Origin: Paraplanobispora takensis
Lineage (GTDB): Bacteria > Actinomycetota > Actinomycetes > Streptosporangiales > Streptosporangiaceae
Direction: 5' to 3'
NCBI RefSeq assembly: GCF_016863195.1
Contig: NZ_BOOK01000032.1
Coordinates: 124,001-188,000, forward strand
Length of the DNA: 64,000 bases
Positions 33,220 through 44,389 of the stretch are shown one piece after another. The position numbers were made by a program, and so were the translations under genes. The notes beneath the pieces were generated by a model. That model did not search any database, was not told the DNA's origin, and was given only the letters and a program-made list of their open reading frames with translations. Numbering within the stretch: the first letter of the stretch is position 1; each line of letters opens with the position of its first letter.

Positions 33220-34805
33220 CGGTCGCTCACGTCCTTCGTCTCATCGTCGTTCGGTACGGCGGGCGTCACGGGTTCGGCGACCGGGTTGAGAAGGGCGGAG
33301 ATCTCCGCCTCCCGGGACGCGACCCGGTCGCCGATCTCGGCGACCCTGGCGCGGATCGCGGCCATGTCGGCCTCGGAGAACAGCGCCGTCTCGCGGCTGC
33401 CGACGAGCTGCTGGGCCAGTGCCAGCAGGTCGAGGTCGACGGTCTCGCCGACCTGCACCATGCGGGGCAGGTGCGCGGCCACGGACTCCAGCTTGTCGAG
33501 CATGTCCTGCTGGAAGCGGTAGTCCAGGATCTCCGGCGCCTCGGCGGCGCTCAGCGCGCGGATGTCCAGCGCCTGGGCCTCCAGCAGCGCCGCGTTGGCC
33601 TTGGCGGTGGACTCGGCCTCCACCAGCCGCTGGCCGGCCTGCGCCTTGGCCTGGTGGGAGGCGCGCTCCAGGGCGGTGTCCATCCGCGCCTGGTAGCCGG
33701 CGATCTCGGCGTGGATGGCCGACAGCTGCTCCTGCAGCCCGGCCAGCTCCTTGATCAGGTCGCCCTCGTTCTGCTCCTTGCGGAGCTGGAGCTCGTACTC
33801 GTAGGTGTAGGCCTCCTTGGCCACCCGGATCATCTCCGGGGCGGCCAGGTCCATCCGGTACTCCTGGCTGGAGGGCTCGGCGTGGGTGATGTTCACATCG
33901 GTGAGCCGTACGGCCGGCAGGAACTGCTGGTTGAGGCTCTCCAGCATGCCGAGAGTGCTCTCGCCCACCAGGTCGTAGATCTCCTCGGCCCGCTGGGAGT
34001 AGATCAGGGAGCGGGTGACCTCGCTGATGGCGTTCTGCAGCTTGGCCTGGAAGCCGCTGACCGAGCCGAGCACGAAGATGAACTCGGCCGGGTTCTCGAT
34101 CCGGAACTGCAGGAACAGGTCGACGCTGGCCTTGACGCCCTGCTGGGTCGGGGCCTCGCGGATGGGGGCGTTGAAGGGGTACTCGCGCGTGGTGTTGACG
34201 ATGTAGCTGACCCGCTTCCACGGGTTGAACAGCGTCACCCGGCCGGGGTCGGCGGTCTGCACGAGCTTGCCGAACTTGGTGATCAGGGCCTGGCAGCCCT
34301 CCGGCACCATCACCACGCTGCGCCGCCACCACAGGAAGGCGGCGGCCAGCACCAGCACGACCCAGTAGTGCACGCCGAACAGCACCCGCGCGCTGTCCGG
34401 GAGCCCGGTGGCGACCAGGCCGACCACGCCGAGCGCGGCCAGCAGGATCAGCGGCAGGACGACCCGCGCGGTGGTCCCCTTGGGGATCACGACGGGGGAG
34501 ATCACGTGGACGGCCTCGCCGTTCTCGCCGCGCTCGCTGAAGCTGCGGTTGACGATCTCGCCGGCCTCGTTCAGCGACGCGCTGCGGGCCTCGATGATCG
34601 TGCCGGTGGACACGCCCTGGTCGCGGGCGGCGAGGAAGTCGGCCGGGTTGAGGGCGAAGCCCTTGTCTCCGGGGGCCTGTCCCGGAATCTGCCCGGCGAT
34701 CTGCCCCACGGCCTGCCCGATGACCTGGCGCGGGTCGTTGCCCTGCGCGATCGCCTGGGCGGCCGCCATGGCCGACTGCCGGACGGCCTCTCGTGGCCGG
34801 GACAT
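33216..34805 (-). CDS. SPFH/band-7 domain membrane protein
   Basis: 529 aa. The ATG at 34805 has GGAGG 5 nt upstream. The N-terminal 100 residues contain a Gln/Gly/Ile-rich periodic stretch (GQAVGQIAGQIPGQAPG). Two membrane helices are at about 110-133 and 140-158. The SPFH domain follows (VVMVPEGCQALITKFGKLVQTADPGRVTLFNPW), then a coiled coil (about 340-430) rich in Ala/Glu/Gln. The tail (TVDLDLLALAQQLVGSRETALFSEADMAAIRARV) is acidic. It is first gene of the Spo0M-SPFH-SPFH operon and divergent from uvrB. The length differs from the second copy, so they are paralogues with distinct ends. Confidence 0.87.
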   Translation of the reverse strand: MSRPREAVRQSAMAAAQAIAQGNDPRQVIGQAVGQIAGQIPGQAPGDKGFALNPADFLAARDQGVSTGTIIEARSASLNEAGEIVNRSFSERGENGEAVHVISPVVIPKGTTARVVLPLILLAALGVVGLVATGLPDSARVLFGVHYWVVLVLAAAFLWWRRSVVMVPEGCQALITKFGKLVQTADPGRVTLFNPWKRVSYIVNTTREYPFNAPIREAPTQQGVKASVDLFLQFRIENPAEFIFVLGSVSGFQAKLQNAISEVTRSLIYSQRAEEIYDLVGESTLGMLESLNQQFLPAVRLTDVNITHAEPSSQEYRMDLAAPEMIRVAKEAYTYEYELQLRKEQNEGDLIKELAGLQEQLSAIHAEIAGYQARMDTALERASHQAKAQAGQRLVEAESTAKANAALLEAQALDIRALSAAEAPEILDYRFQQDMLDKLESVAAHLPRMVQVGETVDLDLLALAQQLVGSRETALFSEADMAAIRARVAEIGDRVASREAEISALLNPVAEPVTPAVPNDDETKDVSDR

Positions 34806-34972
34806 CACACCTCCGAGGTGGTTATGTGCTGAAAGCCCGATGTGTGGCTTGTGTGGCTCATGTGGTTCTCGATGAGACGAGGTACGTGCGGAAGTCAAGA
34901 GCATCGGGCTTGCGAGCCGCTTGCTGAACGGTTGAATAAAGATTGTCGGTCCCGCCGCCTACAGTGGAACAG

Positions 34973-37087
34973 GTGAGGCCGGTAACAGATTTGCAGCGTA
35001 AGGTGGCCCCCTTCGAGGTCATCACCGACATGACCCCCTCGGGTGACCAGCCCGCGGCCATCGCCGAGCTGGAGCGGCGCGTCACCGCGGGCGAGAAGGA
35101 CAGCGTCCTGCTCGGCGCCACGGGGACGGGCAAGACCGCCACGATCGCCTGGCTGATCGAGCGGCTGCAGCGCCCGACGCTGGTCATGCAGCCCAACAAG
35201 ACGCTCGCCGCGCAGTTCGCCAACGAGCTGCGCGAGATGATGCCCAACAACGCGGTCGAATACTTCGTCTCCTACTACGACTACTACCAGCCGGAGGCGT
35301 ACGTTCCGCAGAGCGACACCTACATCGAGAAGGACTCCTCGATCAACGACGAGGTCGAGCGGCTGCGGCACTCGGCGACCAACTCCCTGCTCACCCGGCG
35401 GGACACGATCGTCGTCGCCTCGGTCTCGTGCATCTACGGCCTGGGCACCCCGCAGGAGTACGTCGACCGCATGACCCGGGTGAAGGTCGGCATGGAGGTC
35501 GAGCGCGACCAGCTGCTGCGCCGCCTGGTCGACATGCAGTACACCCGCAACGACCTCGCCTTCACCCGCGGCACCTTCCGGGTGCGCGGCGACACGATCG
35601 AGATCATCCCGAAGTACGAGGAGCTCGCCGTCCGGATCGAGATGTTCGGCGACGAGATCGAGCGGCTGTCCACCATGCACCCGCTGACCGGCGAGGTGAT
35701 CACCGAGGACGAGGAGCTCTACATCTTCCCGGCCTCCCACTACGTCGCCGGCCCCGAGCGGATGGCCGGGGCGATCCGGGGCATCGAGGCCGAGCTGGCC
35801 GGGCGGCTGGAGGAGCTGGAGCGCCAGGGCAAGCTGCTGGAGGCCCAGCGGCTGCGCATGCGCACCACCTACGACCTGGAGATGATGCACCAGATCGGCA
35901 CCTGCTCCGGCATCGAGAACTACTCGCGTCACATGGACGGCCGCCCCGCCGGCAGCGCGCCCAACACCCTGCTCGACTACTTCCCCGAGGACTTCATGCT
36001 GGTCCTGGACGAGTCGCACCAGACCGTCCCGCAGATCGGCGCGATGTACGAGGGCGACGCCTCCCGCAAGCGCACCCTCGTCGACCACGGCTTCCGGCTG
36101 CCCTCGGCGATGGACAACCGCCCGCTGAAGTGGGAGGAGTTCCTGGAGCGGATCGGCCAGACCGTCTACCTGTCGGCCACCCCCGGCCCCTACGAGCTGG
36201 GCCGGGTCAAGGGCGAGGTGGTCGAGCAGGTCATCCGCCCGACCGGCCTGGTCGACCCCGAGGTCGTCGTCAAGCCGACCAAGTCCCAGATCGACGACCT
36301 GGTCCACGAGATCCGCCTGCGCACCGAGAAGGACGAGCGGGTCCTGGTCACCACGCTGACCAAGAAGATGGCCGAGGACCTCACCGACTACCTCCTGGAG
36401 CTCGGCATCCGGGTCCGCTACCTGCACAGCGAGGTCGACACCCTGCGCCGCATCGAGCTCCTGCGCGAGCTGCGCGTCGGCGAGTTCGACGTCCTGGTCG
36501 GCATCAACCTGCTCCGAGAGGGCCTCGACCTGCCCGAGGTGTCGCTGGTGGCCATCCTCGACGCCGACAAGGAGGGCTTCCTGCGTTCGGAGACCTCGCT
36601 GATCCAGACCATCGGCCGCGCCGCCCGTAACGTCTCCGGCCAGGTGCACATGTACGCCGACCGGGTGACCCCCTCGATGGAGCGGGCGATCGAGGAGACC
36701 AATCGGCGCCGTGCCAAGCAGGTCGCCTACAACCAGGAGCACGGCATCGACCCGCAGCCGCTCCGCAAGAAGATCGCCGACATCCTCGACTCCCTCAACC
36801 GCGAGGATGCCGACACCGCCCAGCTCCTGGGCGGCAGCGGCCGCCAGCAGTCCCGCGGCAAGGCTCCCGTCCCCGGCTTCGGGACCAAGCAGGCGGCGGG
36901 CCAGCACGCCAAGGCGATCGCGGGCGAGATGCCCCGCGCCCAGCTGGAGGCGCTGGTGGAGTCCCTCACCGAGCAGATGCACCAGGCCGCCGCCGACCTG
37001 CAGTTCGAGGTCGCCGCCCGGCTCCGCGACGAGATCAAGGAGCTCAAGCGCGAGGTCCGCGACATGCGCGAGGCCGGGGTCTCCTGA
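34973..37087 (+). CDS. uvrB: UvrABC system protein B
   Basis: 704 aa nucleotide-excision-repair helicase-like protein that verifies damage delivered by UvrA and recruits UvrC. GTG at 34973 is chosen for fit to family length; a TTG 30 nt upstream is in frame. Walker A GATGTGKT is at 48-55. The beta-hairpin [15 protein letters not shown] inserts behind the lesion. Walker B is LVLDESH, and helicase motifs V and VI appear as [15 protein letters not shown] and QTIGRAARN. The C-terminal UVR domain ([20 protein letters not shown]) binds UvrC. I see no LexA box in the 167 bp upstream. Terminated by a hairpin at 37106. Confidence 0.98.
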   Translation: MRPVTDLQRKVAPFEVITDMTPSGDQPAAIAELERRVTAGEKDSVLLGATGTGKTATIAWLIERLQRPTLVMQPNKTLAAQFANELREMMPNNAVEYFVSYYDYYQPEAYVPQSDTYIEKDSSINDEVERLRHSATNSLLTRRDTIVVASVSCIYGLGTPQEYVDRMTRVKVGMEVERDQLLRRLVDMQYTRNDLAFTRGTFRVRGDTIEIIPKYEELAVRIEMFGDEIERLSTMHPLTGEVITEDEELYIFPASHYVAGPERMAGAIRGIEAELAGRLEELERQGKLLEAQRLRMRTTYDLEMMHQIGTCSGIENYSRHMDGRPAGSAPNTLLDYFPEDFMLVLDESHQTVPQIGAMYEGDASRKRTLVDHGFRLPSAMDNRPLKWEEFLERIGQTVYLSATPGPYELGRVKGEVVEQVIRPTGLVDPEVVVKPTKSQIDDLVHEIRLRTEKDERVLVTTLTKKMAEDLTDYLLELGIRVRYLHSEVDTLRRIELLRELRVGEFDVLVGINLLREGLDLPEVSLVAILDADKEGFLRSETSLIQTIGRAARNVSGQVHMYADRVTPSMERAIEETNRRRAKQVAYNQEHGIDPQPLRKKIADILDSLNREDADTAQLLGGSGRQQSRGKAPVPGFGTKQAAGQHAKAIAGEMPRAQLEALVESLTEQMHQAAADLQFEVAARLRDEIKELKREVRDMREAGVS

Positions 37088-37105
37088 CGCCCGGACGCGC
37101 TTCCC

Positions 37106-37150
37106 CGGTGCGCCGTGCTCTCCCTTCCCCCACGGGAGCACGGCGCACCG
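37106..37150 (+). terminator. Hairpin terminator after uvrB
   Basis: cggtgcgccgtgctc (plus ccc after a 1-nt bulge) pairs with ggg plus agcacggcgcaccg, with a 9-nt loop. Confidence 0.85.
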
Positions 37151-37261
37151 TTCTCGTCCCGGGCCCGCACGCGGTCACCGGGGAGCGGCGACGGACAGAT
37201 CGTGGTCACGGATGCACGGCCGTACGGCGGGTGAAGGCAGGCCGTGATGCGCGTCATGCTC

Positions 37262-37349
37262 GTGGGTGCGTGGGTGCGTGGGTGCGTGGGTGCGTGGGTG
37301 CGTGGGTGCGTGGGTGCGTGGGTGCGCGGGTGCGCGGGTGCGTGGGTGC
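37262..37349. repeat. 8-bp tandem repeat array (gtgggtgc)n, 11 copies
   Basis: Nine perfect copies of gtgggtgc and two gcgggtgc variants run head to tail. The flanks are themselves imperfect direct repeats: both sides carry aggcagg(g/c)cg...tgcgcgtcatg(c/g)tcgtgg and ggccgtacggcg(g/a)gtg. It lies 65 bp upstream of the zinc-ribbon gene. In-frame translation across it is possible but gives only low-complexity protein. Confidence 0.9.
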
Positions 37350-37414
37350 AGGCAGGGCGCGGTGCGCGTCATGGTCGTGGATGGGCGGCCGTACGGCGAG
37401 TGGAGGAGGGCGCG

Positions 37415-37978
37415 ATGCGCAGGTGTGCCGAGTGCGGGTGCCGGGAGTACGGCGGAGCCCCCGGGTGCGCCCGGTGCCTGGCCCTCCTGGACGCCCTCGT
37501 CGAGGAGGGCTGGCGCGCGTTCCTGCGGCGCGAGTTCGGTACGGCGGAGCCGCCGGGGAAGGACGAGACGGTGATCGCCGAGATGGTCGTGCAGGAGCCC
37601 GCCCGGCATGACTGGCGGGTCGTGGACGCCGCCCTGGACCGGCTGACGTGCGCCGGATGCGGTTCGCGGCTGGGCCGCGGCCCCCGCGGTTGCCCGGCGT
37701 GCGACCTGGCCGACGGATTCCGCTACTCGGCGATCGAGACCGACCGCCCCGGCGTGCCCCCGGGCAACGAGCACGCGATCCGGGTCGGCGTCTCCGTGGT
37801 CCGCGCCGCGCACCGGCAGTCACCCCGCGCGGTGCTCGGCTGGCGCTCGGGACTGCCCGCTCTGCTGGAGGGCTTCCTGCCGACCACGGCACAGGCGCAG
37901 GCCATGCGGGCGATGATCAACGCCGGCGCGGCCTACGAGGAACTGGCGGAGACCTACGACGCGCTCAGTCGCGGATGA
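37415..37978 (+). CDS. Zinc-ribbon protein of unknown function
   Basis: 187 aa. ATG at 37415 is selected because GGAGGAGGG stands just upstream and the first residues form the first zinc knuckle; the frame is open upstream but only through the tandem repeat. Two four-Cys clusters are present: CAECGCREYGGAPGCARC at 4-21 and CAGCGSRLGRGPRGCPAC at about 80-97. The central part has EFGTAEPPGKDETVIAEMVVQ and the C-terminus is helical (AMRAMINAGAAYEELAETYDAL). Not recognised beyond this. Its last 14 bp overlap, tail to tail, the end of the Uma2 remnant. Confidence 0.65.
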   Translation: MRRCAECGCREYGGAPGCARCLALLDALVEEGWRAFLRREFGTAEPPGKDETVIAEMVVQEPARHDWRVVDAALDRLTCAGCGSRLGRGPRGCPACDLADGFRYSAIETDRPGVPPGNEHAIRVGVSVVRAAHRQSPRAVLGWRSGLPALLEGFLPTTAQAQAMRAMINAGAAYEELAETYDALSRG

Positions 37979-38484
37979 ACCCGCCGAGGTCGAGGTCGAT
38001 GTCCACGTCGAAGCCGATGTTCGTCCGCAGCCGCCCGCGGTGGATTCCGGTGGGGACGTAGGCCTTCACGGCCGGTTCGAGCTCGAAGGTGTAGACGACG
38101 GGTTGTTTGTCGTCCTGCTCGACCCTCCAGAAGAACCTGATGCTCGCGTCGGAGTATTTGATCGGCTTGGTCGTCCTGTCCCTCTCCTCTGACTCGGGAG
38201 AGACCACCTCGACCACCAGGAGCACGTCCTCGGGCTTGAACGTCGTCATCTCCATGGCCGACACCGCCGAACTGCGGACCACCATGATGTCGGGTTCCGG
38301 GCGCTGCCTGCTCAAGGCGCCTGAGCATGAACATATGGAAGGCGGCCTGCGGCGACATCATGATGAGGGCTCCATCGATCAGCTCGACGTGCCGGGGCGC
38401 GTCGGCGGGGAGGCGATCGAGCATGTCGGCCGTCCACCCGCCGGGCGGGCCCGGATAGAACCACTCGGGAAGCGCGGCGGTCAT
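37965..38484 (-). pseudogene. Uma2 family (DUF820) endonuclease-like gene, disrupted
   Basis: The start at 38484 has GGAGG upstream and the frame encodes a normal Uma2 N-terminus (MTAALPEWFYPGPPGGW, HVELIDGALIMMSPQAAFH). At about 38310 homology jumps to another frame, which runs to the stop at 37965: RQRPEPDIMVVRSSAV, VLLVVEVVSPESEERDR, FFWRVEQDDKQPVVYTFEL. About 20-25 residues that normally lie between (after MLRRLEQ) are missing, so an internal deletion with loss of frame is the simplest explanation. The PD-(D/E)XK-like residues (PD, VVEVVSPES) survive in the second fragment, which has no good start of its own. Confidence 0.7.
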
Positions 38485-38553
38485 CCGTGAACCCCCTCCG
38501 AGACGAAAGTCAGGGGCAACACGACGTGCCCATAATGGCACAGCCGGTAATCG

Positions 38554-39174
38554 TCAGCGGGGCTCTTCGGGGCGGGCGCGGTCGATCATCGTGCGGTTGT
38601 AGAGCTCGTCGATCTGGTCCAGGGGGTCGGGGATCGGGGCCTGGCGGCGGGCCTCGATCTCCAGGTCGGTGCGGCTCTGGATCTCGCTGATGCCGGTGGC
38701 CGAGTGGGTCATCTGGTCGTTGATCAGATCGGCGCGGATGCGCGCGCAGGCCGTGGTCAGCTTGGAGTAGTGCTCGCGCAGCCGGGCCAGCGTGGCGTGG
38801 TCGACGTAGGGCGAGGTGCGGCTCTGCCGGGCGTAGAGGCCGAGCTGGCCGTCGAGCTGGTCGGCGTGCATGCTGATCTCGCCCACCAGCTGGGGCAGCT
38901 CGCCCAGGCCCCAGCCGTCCCGCAGGGCCTGGTCCACGGCCTGGCGGGTGATGGAGATCTCACGGCGCAGGTCCAGTCGCATGCGCTCGGCCTCACCCGC
39001 GTCGCCGGGGTCCATCGCGGCCATGTGGGAGACCGCCCGGTTCGCCACCTTCCGGGCCTTCTTCGTGGCCTTCTTGCCCACCTTGACCAGCAGGTAGATC
39101 CCGGCCCCTCCCAGGATGAGAAGGAACAGCAGGATCACCAGGACGATGATGAGGAAAGTGCTGATCGGAGCCAC
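38554..39174 (-). CDS. Single-pass membrane protein of unknown function
   Basis: 206 aa, GTG at 39174 with a GGGAG motif immediately adjacent (tight spacing). One N-terminal membrane helix (ISTFLIIVLVILLFLLILGGAGIYLL) is followed by a Lys/Arg-rich stop-transfer stretch (KVGKKATKKARK) and a soluble, mainly helical cytoplasmic domain with LDLRREISITRQAVDQALRDGWGLGELP and HYSKLTTACARIRADL. The family is conserved in actinomycetes to my knowledge, but I cannot name a function. Confidence 0.7.
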   Translation of the reverse strand: MAPISTFLIIVLVILLFLLILGGAGIYLLVKVGKKATKKARKVANRAVSHMAAMDPGDAGEAERMRLDLRREISITRQAVDQALRDGWGLGELPQLVGEISMHADQLDGQLGLYARQSRTSPYVDHATLARLREHYSKLTTACARIRADLINDQMTHSATGISEIQSRTDLEIEARRQAPIPDPLDQIDELYNRTMIDRARPEEPR

Positions 39175-39252
39175 CTCCCGGTGGGGTTCGTTTGAGGTGT
39201 TTCGAGCATATCCCGCATGCCCGCCTGCACGTGGTCCGCGGACCTGCGGGGG

Positions 39253-39843
39253 TCAGCCGGCGCGCGCCCGGTCGCGGCGGCGGCGCCGTACCTTCCTCCT
39301 CATCCACCAGGCGAGCAGGCCCAGGACCACCACGATCACGAGGACGAAGATCGGCAGGAAGATCGCGACCAGGCTGATGCCGAGCGAGCCGGCGTCCTCC
39401 ACCGTGCTCACCACGGGCGCGCCCACCCCGGCGGTCGAGGCGTTCACCACGGGCCTGGCGGTGGTCTTCATCACGTGGACGGCCAGTGCGACCCCGATCC
39501 CCAGCACCCAGCTCACCCAGGGGCGCTCGGCCATCCAGGTGGACCCGTCGAGCCGGGCCGCGGCCTCGGTGGCGCTGAACACCACGCCCCCGGAGGCCGG
39601 GCGGACCACCGTCTGGATCATGTCGTTGACGCTGTCGACCACCGGGACCTTGTCGAGCACGATCTCGGCCAGCAGCAGGACGGCGACGATCGCCAGCACC
39701 CAGCCGTCGGCCAGCCAGGCGAACTCCTGCGGCAGCCGTATCTGGTCGGTGAAGTTGGCCAGCAGGCCCACCACCAGCAGCGGGATGTAGGCGTTCAGCC
39801 CGGCCGCGGTGGAGAGACCCAGGCCGGTCAGTGCCGCGAGCAT
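39253..39843 (-). CDS. DUF4126 family membrane protein
   Basis: 196 aa. ATG at 39843, with GGAGG 4 nt upstream; a GTG one codon earlier is in frame. Opens MLAALTGLGLSTAAGLNAYIPLLVVGLLA, the hallmark of DUF4126. Four to five hydrophobic helices run through; EIVLDKVPVVDSVNDMIQTVVRPASGG is the conserved central loop. A basic tail (RRKVRRRRRDR) is likely cytoplasmic. Function unknown. Confidence 0.85.
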   Translation of the reverse strand: MLAALTGLGLSTAAGLNAYIPLLVVGLLANFTDQIRLPQEFAWLADGWVLAIVAVLLLAEIVLDKVPVVDSVNDMIQTVVRPASGGVVFSATEAAARLDGSTWMAERPWVSWVLGIGVALAVHVMKTTARPVVNASTAGVGAPVVSTVEDAGSLGISLVAIFLPIFVLVIVVVLGLLAWWMRRKVRRRRRDRARAG

Positions 39844-39981
39844 CACACCTCCGTCGTTCTCGTCATCCTTCCAACGATCCCCGATCGCCGATGGATCCCA
39901 CCCGGCGGTGAAGATTCCATGAGATTCGGCGAGGTCCGGCAGGACCCGGCGAGAGGCGGGGGAGGACGGCGCGGGCGCGTC

Positions 39982-41139
39982 TCAGCGGAGGTCGGGGGCG
40001 GGCGACTCCTTCACCGTGACGGCGAGGGCGCGCTCGACGGCGGCGGCGAACTCCTCGGCCATGTCGTGGACGACCCGCCTGGCGGGCCTGACCTGGTTCA
40101 GCTGGCCGACGACCTGGCCCACGAAGTAGCCGGCGAGTTCCTGGGCGCCCGTGTTGCCGCTCTCGGCGGCCCGGCCGATCCTGGTCATCGCCGCCTCGGC
40201 GAGCAGCATCTGCAGCGGCATCGGCAGCGGGCCCGGGCTCTCCGGCGCCTCGTCCCACTCCCGGGTCCAGGCGGAGGCCAGCTGCCGGGCGGGCTTGCCG
40301 GTCCGCGACCGCGACCGCACGGTGTCGGAGGAGGTGGCGGCCAGCATCTTGCGCTTGACCACGGGCGGCGTCTCGGCCTCCTCGGTGGTCAGCCAGACCG
40401 ACCCGCACCACACCCCCTCGGCGCCCAGCGCGAGCGCCGCCGCCACCTGGCGGCCGTCGGCGATCCCGCCGGCGGCCAGCACCGGGACGTCCACGGCGTC
40501 GACCACCTGGGGGACCAGGACCATGGTGGAGATCTCACCGGTGTGCCCGCCCGCCTCGGAGCCCTGCGCCACTATCAGGTCCGCCCCGGCGGCGACCTGG
40601 CGCCGGGCGTGCTCGACGGTCCCCACCAGCGCGGCCACCGGCACCCCGGCCTTCCTGGCCTGGGCCGTCATCTCGGGCGGCGGCGGGCCCAGGGCGCTGG
40701 CGATCAGGCCGATCGGGTGGCGCAGGGCCACCTCGACGAGCCCGCCCGCGCCCTCGGCCGTCACCCGCCGCCCGAACTCGTCGGCGACGGCGGACATCGA
40801 GACCGGGACCGGGTCCAGCCCGCTCACGCCGTACTTGCGCAGCAGGTGGGCCACGAAGTCGCGGTGGCGTTCGGGGATGGCCTCGGCCAGGCGGGCGGCC
40901 GGGTCGGCGACCGAGGTGTCGAGCCGGGCGGGGACGAGCACGTCCACGCCGTACGGCCGGCCGCCGACGCGCTCGTCGATCCAGTTCAGCTCGGCGTCCA
41001 GGCGCTCGGGGGAGTAGGCGACGGCGCCGAGCACGCCGAAACCGCCCGCGTTGGTCACCGCGGCGACCACGTCGCGGCAGTGGCTGAAGGCGAAGACGGG
41101 GAACTCGACGCCGAACATCTCACAGATCGCGGTCCGCAT
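39982..41139 (-). CDS. Nitronate monooxygenase (2-nitropropane dioxygenase family)
   Basis: 385 aa FMN-dependent TIM-barrel enzyme; family members oxidise alkyl nitronates. ATG at 41139. The N-terminal MRTAICEMFGVEFPVFAF is typical. The FMN-phosphate site is shown by AQGSEAGGHTG and VLAAGGIADGRQVAAALALGAEGV, and the catalytic His lies in the GGHTG motif. Longer than the classic 310-340 aa class I enzymes, with an extended C-terminal helical region (about 290-385). Substrate uncertain. The hexapeptide acyltransferase gene ends 44 nt upstream on the same strand. Confidence 0.88.
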   Translation of the reverse strand: MRTAICEMFGVEFPVFAFSHCRDVVAAVTNAGGFGVLGAVAYSPERLDAELNWIDERVGGRPYGVDVLVPARLDTSVADPAARLAEAIPERHRDFVAHLLRKYGVSGLDPVPVSMSAVADEFGRRVTAEGAGGLVEVALRHPIGLIASALGPPPPEMTAQARKAGVPVAALVGTVEHARRQVAAGADLIVAQGSEAGGHTGEISTMVLVPQVVDAVDVPVLAAGGIADGRQVAAALALGAEGVWCGSVWLTTEEAETPPVVKRKMLAATSSDTVRSRSRTGKPARQLASAWTREWDEAPESPGPLPMPLQMLLAEAAMTRIGRAAESGNTGAQELAGYFVGQVVGQLNQVRPARRVVHDMAEEFAAAVERALAVTVKESPAPDLR

Positions 41140-41183
41140 GCCGCGACCGTACGGCCAGAATCTTGTTCGGTCCAGAGTCCGGA

Positions 41184-41879
41184 TCAGACGGCGTCGAGCG
41201 CGGTGCCGTTCACGAGGCCGTCCACCGGCGACCGCGAGCCGTTCAGGTGGGGCGGCAGCCAGCCCTCGCCGGGGACGTACCGGCGCACGACCCTGGCCGG
41301 GACCCCCGCGATCACGCTGTGGTCGGGGAACTCGCCGCGCACCACCGCGCCGCCCGCGACCACGCACTGACGGCCGATCCGGGTGCCGGGAAGGATGATC
41401 GCGCCGGTGCCCAGCCACGAGCCGGAGCCGATCGAGACCGGCTTGTTGCGCGGCCACTGGCGGCCGATCGGCGCCTCGGGGTCGTCGTAGACGTGGTTCT
41501 GGTCGGTGATGTAGACGTACGGGCCGGTGAACACGTGGTCGCCGATGTCGATCGACTGGTGGCCGACGATGTGGCTGCCCCGGCCGATCGAGCAGCTCCC
41601 GCCGATCCGCACGATCGAGTTCGGTCCCAGGTCCACCCCGGGGCCCATGCCCGCCGAGATGGACACGCGCTCGCCGACCAGGGTGTACTCGCCGATCTCG
41701 ATCCAGGCCTCGCCGAAGATCGCTCCGACGGGGAAGGAGAGGCAGGCGCCCTCGCCCAGGTGGCGGAAACGGTAGCCGCCGGGGCTGGCGGGGCTGATGG
41801 CGCCGGCCGCGCGGATCGCGCCCCAGCCACGGTGGATGAGGGTGCCGGCGGCTCGCCGTACCACGTCACGAAGCGACAT
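41184..41879 (-). CDS. Hexapeptide-repeat (left-handed beta-helix) acyltransferase
   Basis: 231 aa, ATG 41879. A hydrophilic N-terminal 60 residues precede hexapeptide repeats ([LIV]-G-x4) from about 62 to 190, e.g. IEIGEYTLVGERVSI, VRIGGSCSIGRGSHIVG, VSIGSGSWLGTGAIILP and VVAGGAVVRGEFPDHSVIAG. The catalytic His of O-acetyltransferases is plausible in ITDQNHVYDD. The ending GVPARVVRRYVPG is usual for the family. Sugar or exopolysaccharide acetylation is likely, but the acceptor is unknown. Divergent from pyrG. Confidence 0.85.
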   Translation of the reverse strand: MSLRDVVRRAAGTLIHRGWGAIRAAGAISPASPGGYRFRHLGEGACLSFPVGAIFGEAWIEIGEYTLVGERVSISAGMGPGVDLGPNSIVRIGGSCSIGRGSHIVGHQSIDIGDHVFTGPYVYITDQNHVYDDPEAPIGRQWPRNKPVSIGSGSWLGTGAIILPGTRIGRQCVVAGGAVVRGEFPDHSVIAGVPARVVRRYVPGEGWLPPHLNGSRSPVDGLVNGTALDAV

Positions 41880-41958
41880 AAAGGCTCAAGTTACCGCTTG
41901 GTCAGCTAACAGCGGAACGCGGGGGTAGGAGCCTTAGGGGCACCTGACGGGCACTTTT

Positions 41959-41964
41959 GATAAT
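41959..41964 (+). promoter_or_regulatory. Possible -10 element upstream of pyrG
   Basis: gataat stands in an otherwise GC-rich spacer, 72 bp before the pyrG start; no convincing -35 sits at the right distance. An inverted repeat aaggctc / gagcctt (41882-41888 and 41929-41935) lies just upstream. Confidence 0.25.
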
Positions 41965-42011
41965 CTGAGAGCCCGTGGACCTGTAGGCCCTCATCAGGAC
42001 GAGCTTACTGA

Positions 42012-44359
<2,348 letters not shown>

Positions 44360-44389
44360 CGGGAGGACACCCTGAGCGAGACGGAGGCC

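Noticed and set aside
34806-34972. LexA (SOS) box upstream of uvrB
   Set aside because: Only gaacggtt at 34927 resembles part of a box; the N4-spaced GAAC/GTTC dyad is absent.
37262-37349. Tandem array as a CRISPR or replication iteron set
   Set aside because: The 8-bp unit is too short for CRISPR, and no replication gene or AT-rich region is near, so an origin is not supported.
37244-37414. N-terminal extension of the zinc-ribbon protein through the tandem repeat
   Set aside because: It would be pure low-complexity sequence; the strong Shine-Dalgarno before 37415 supports the shorter form.
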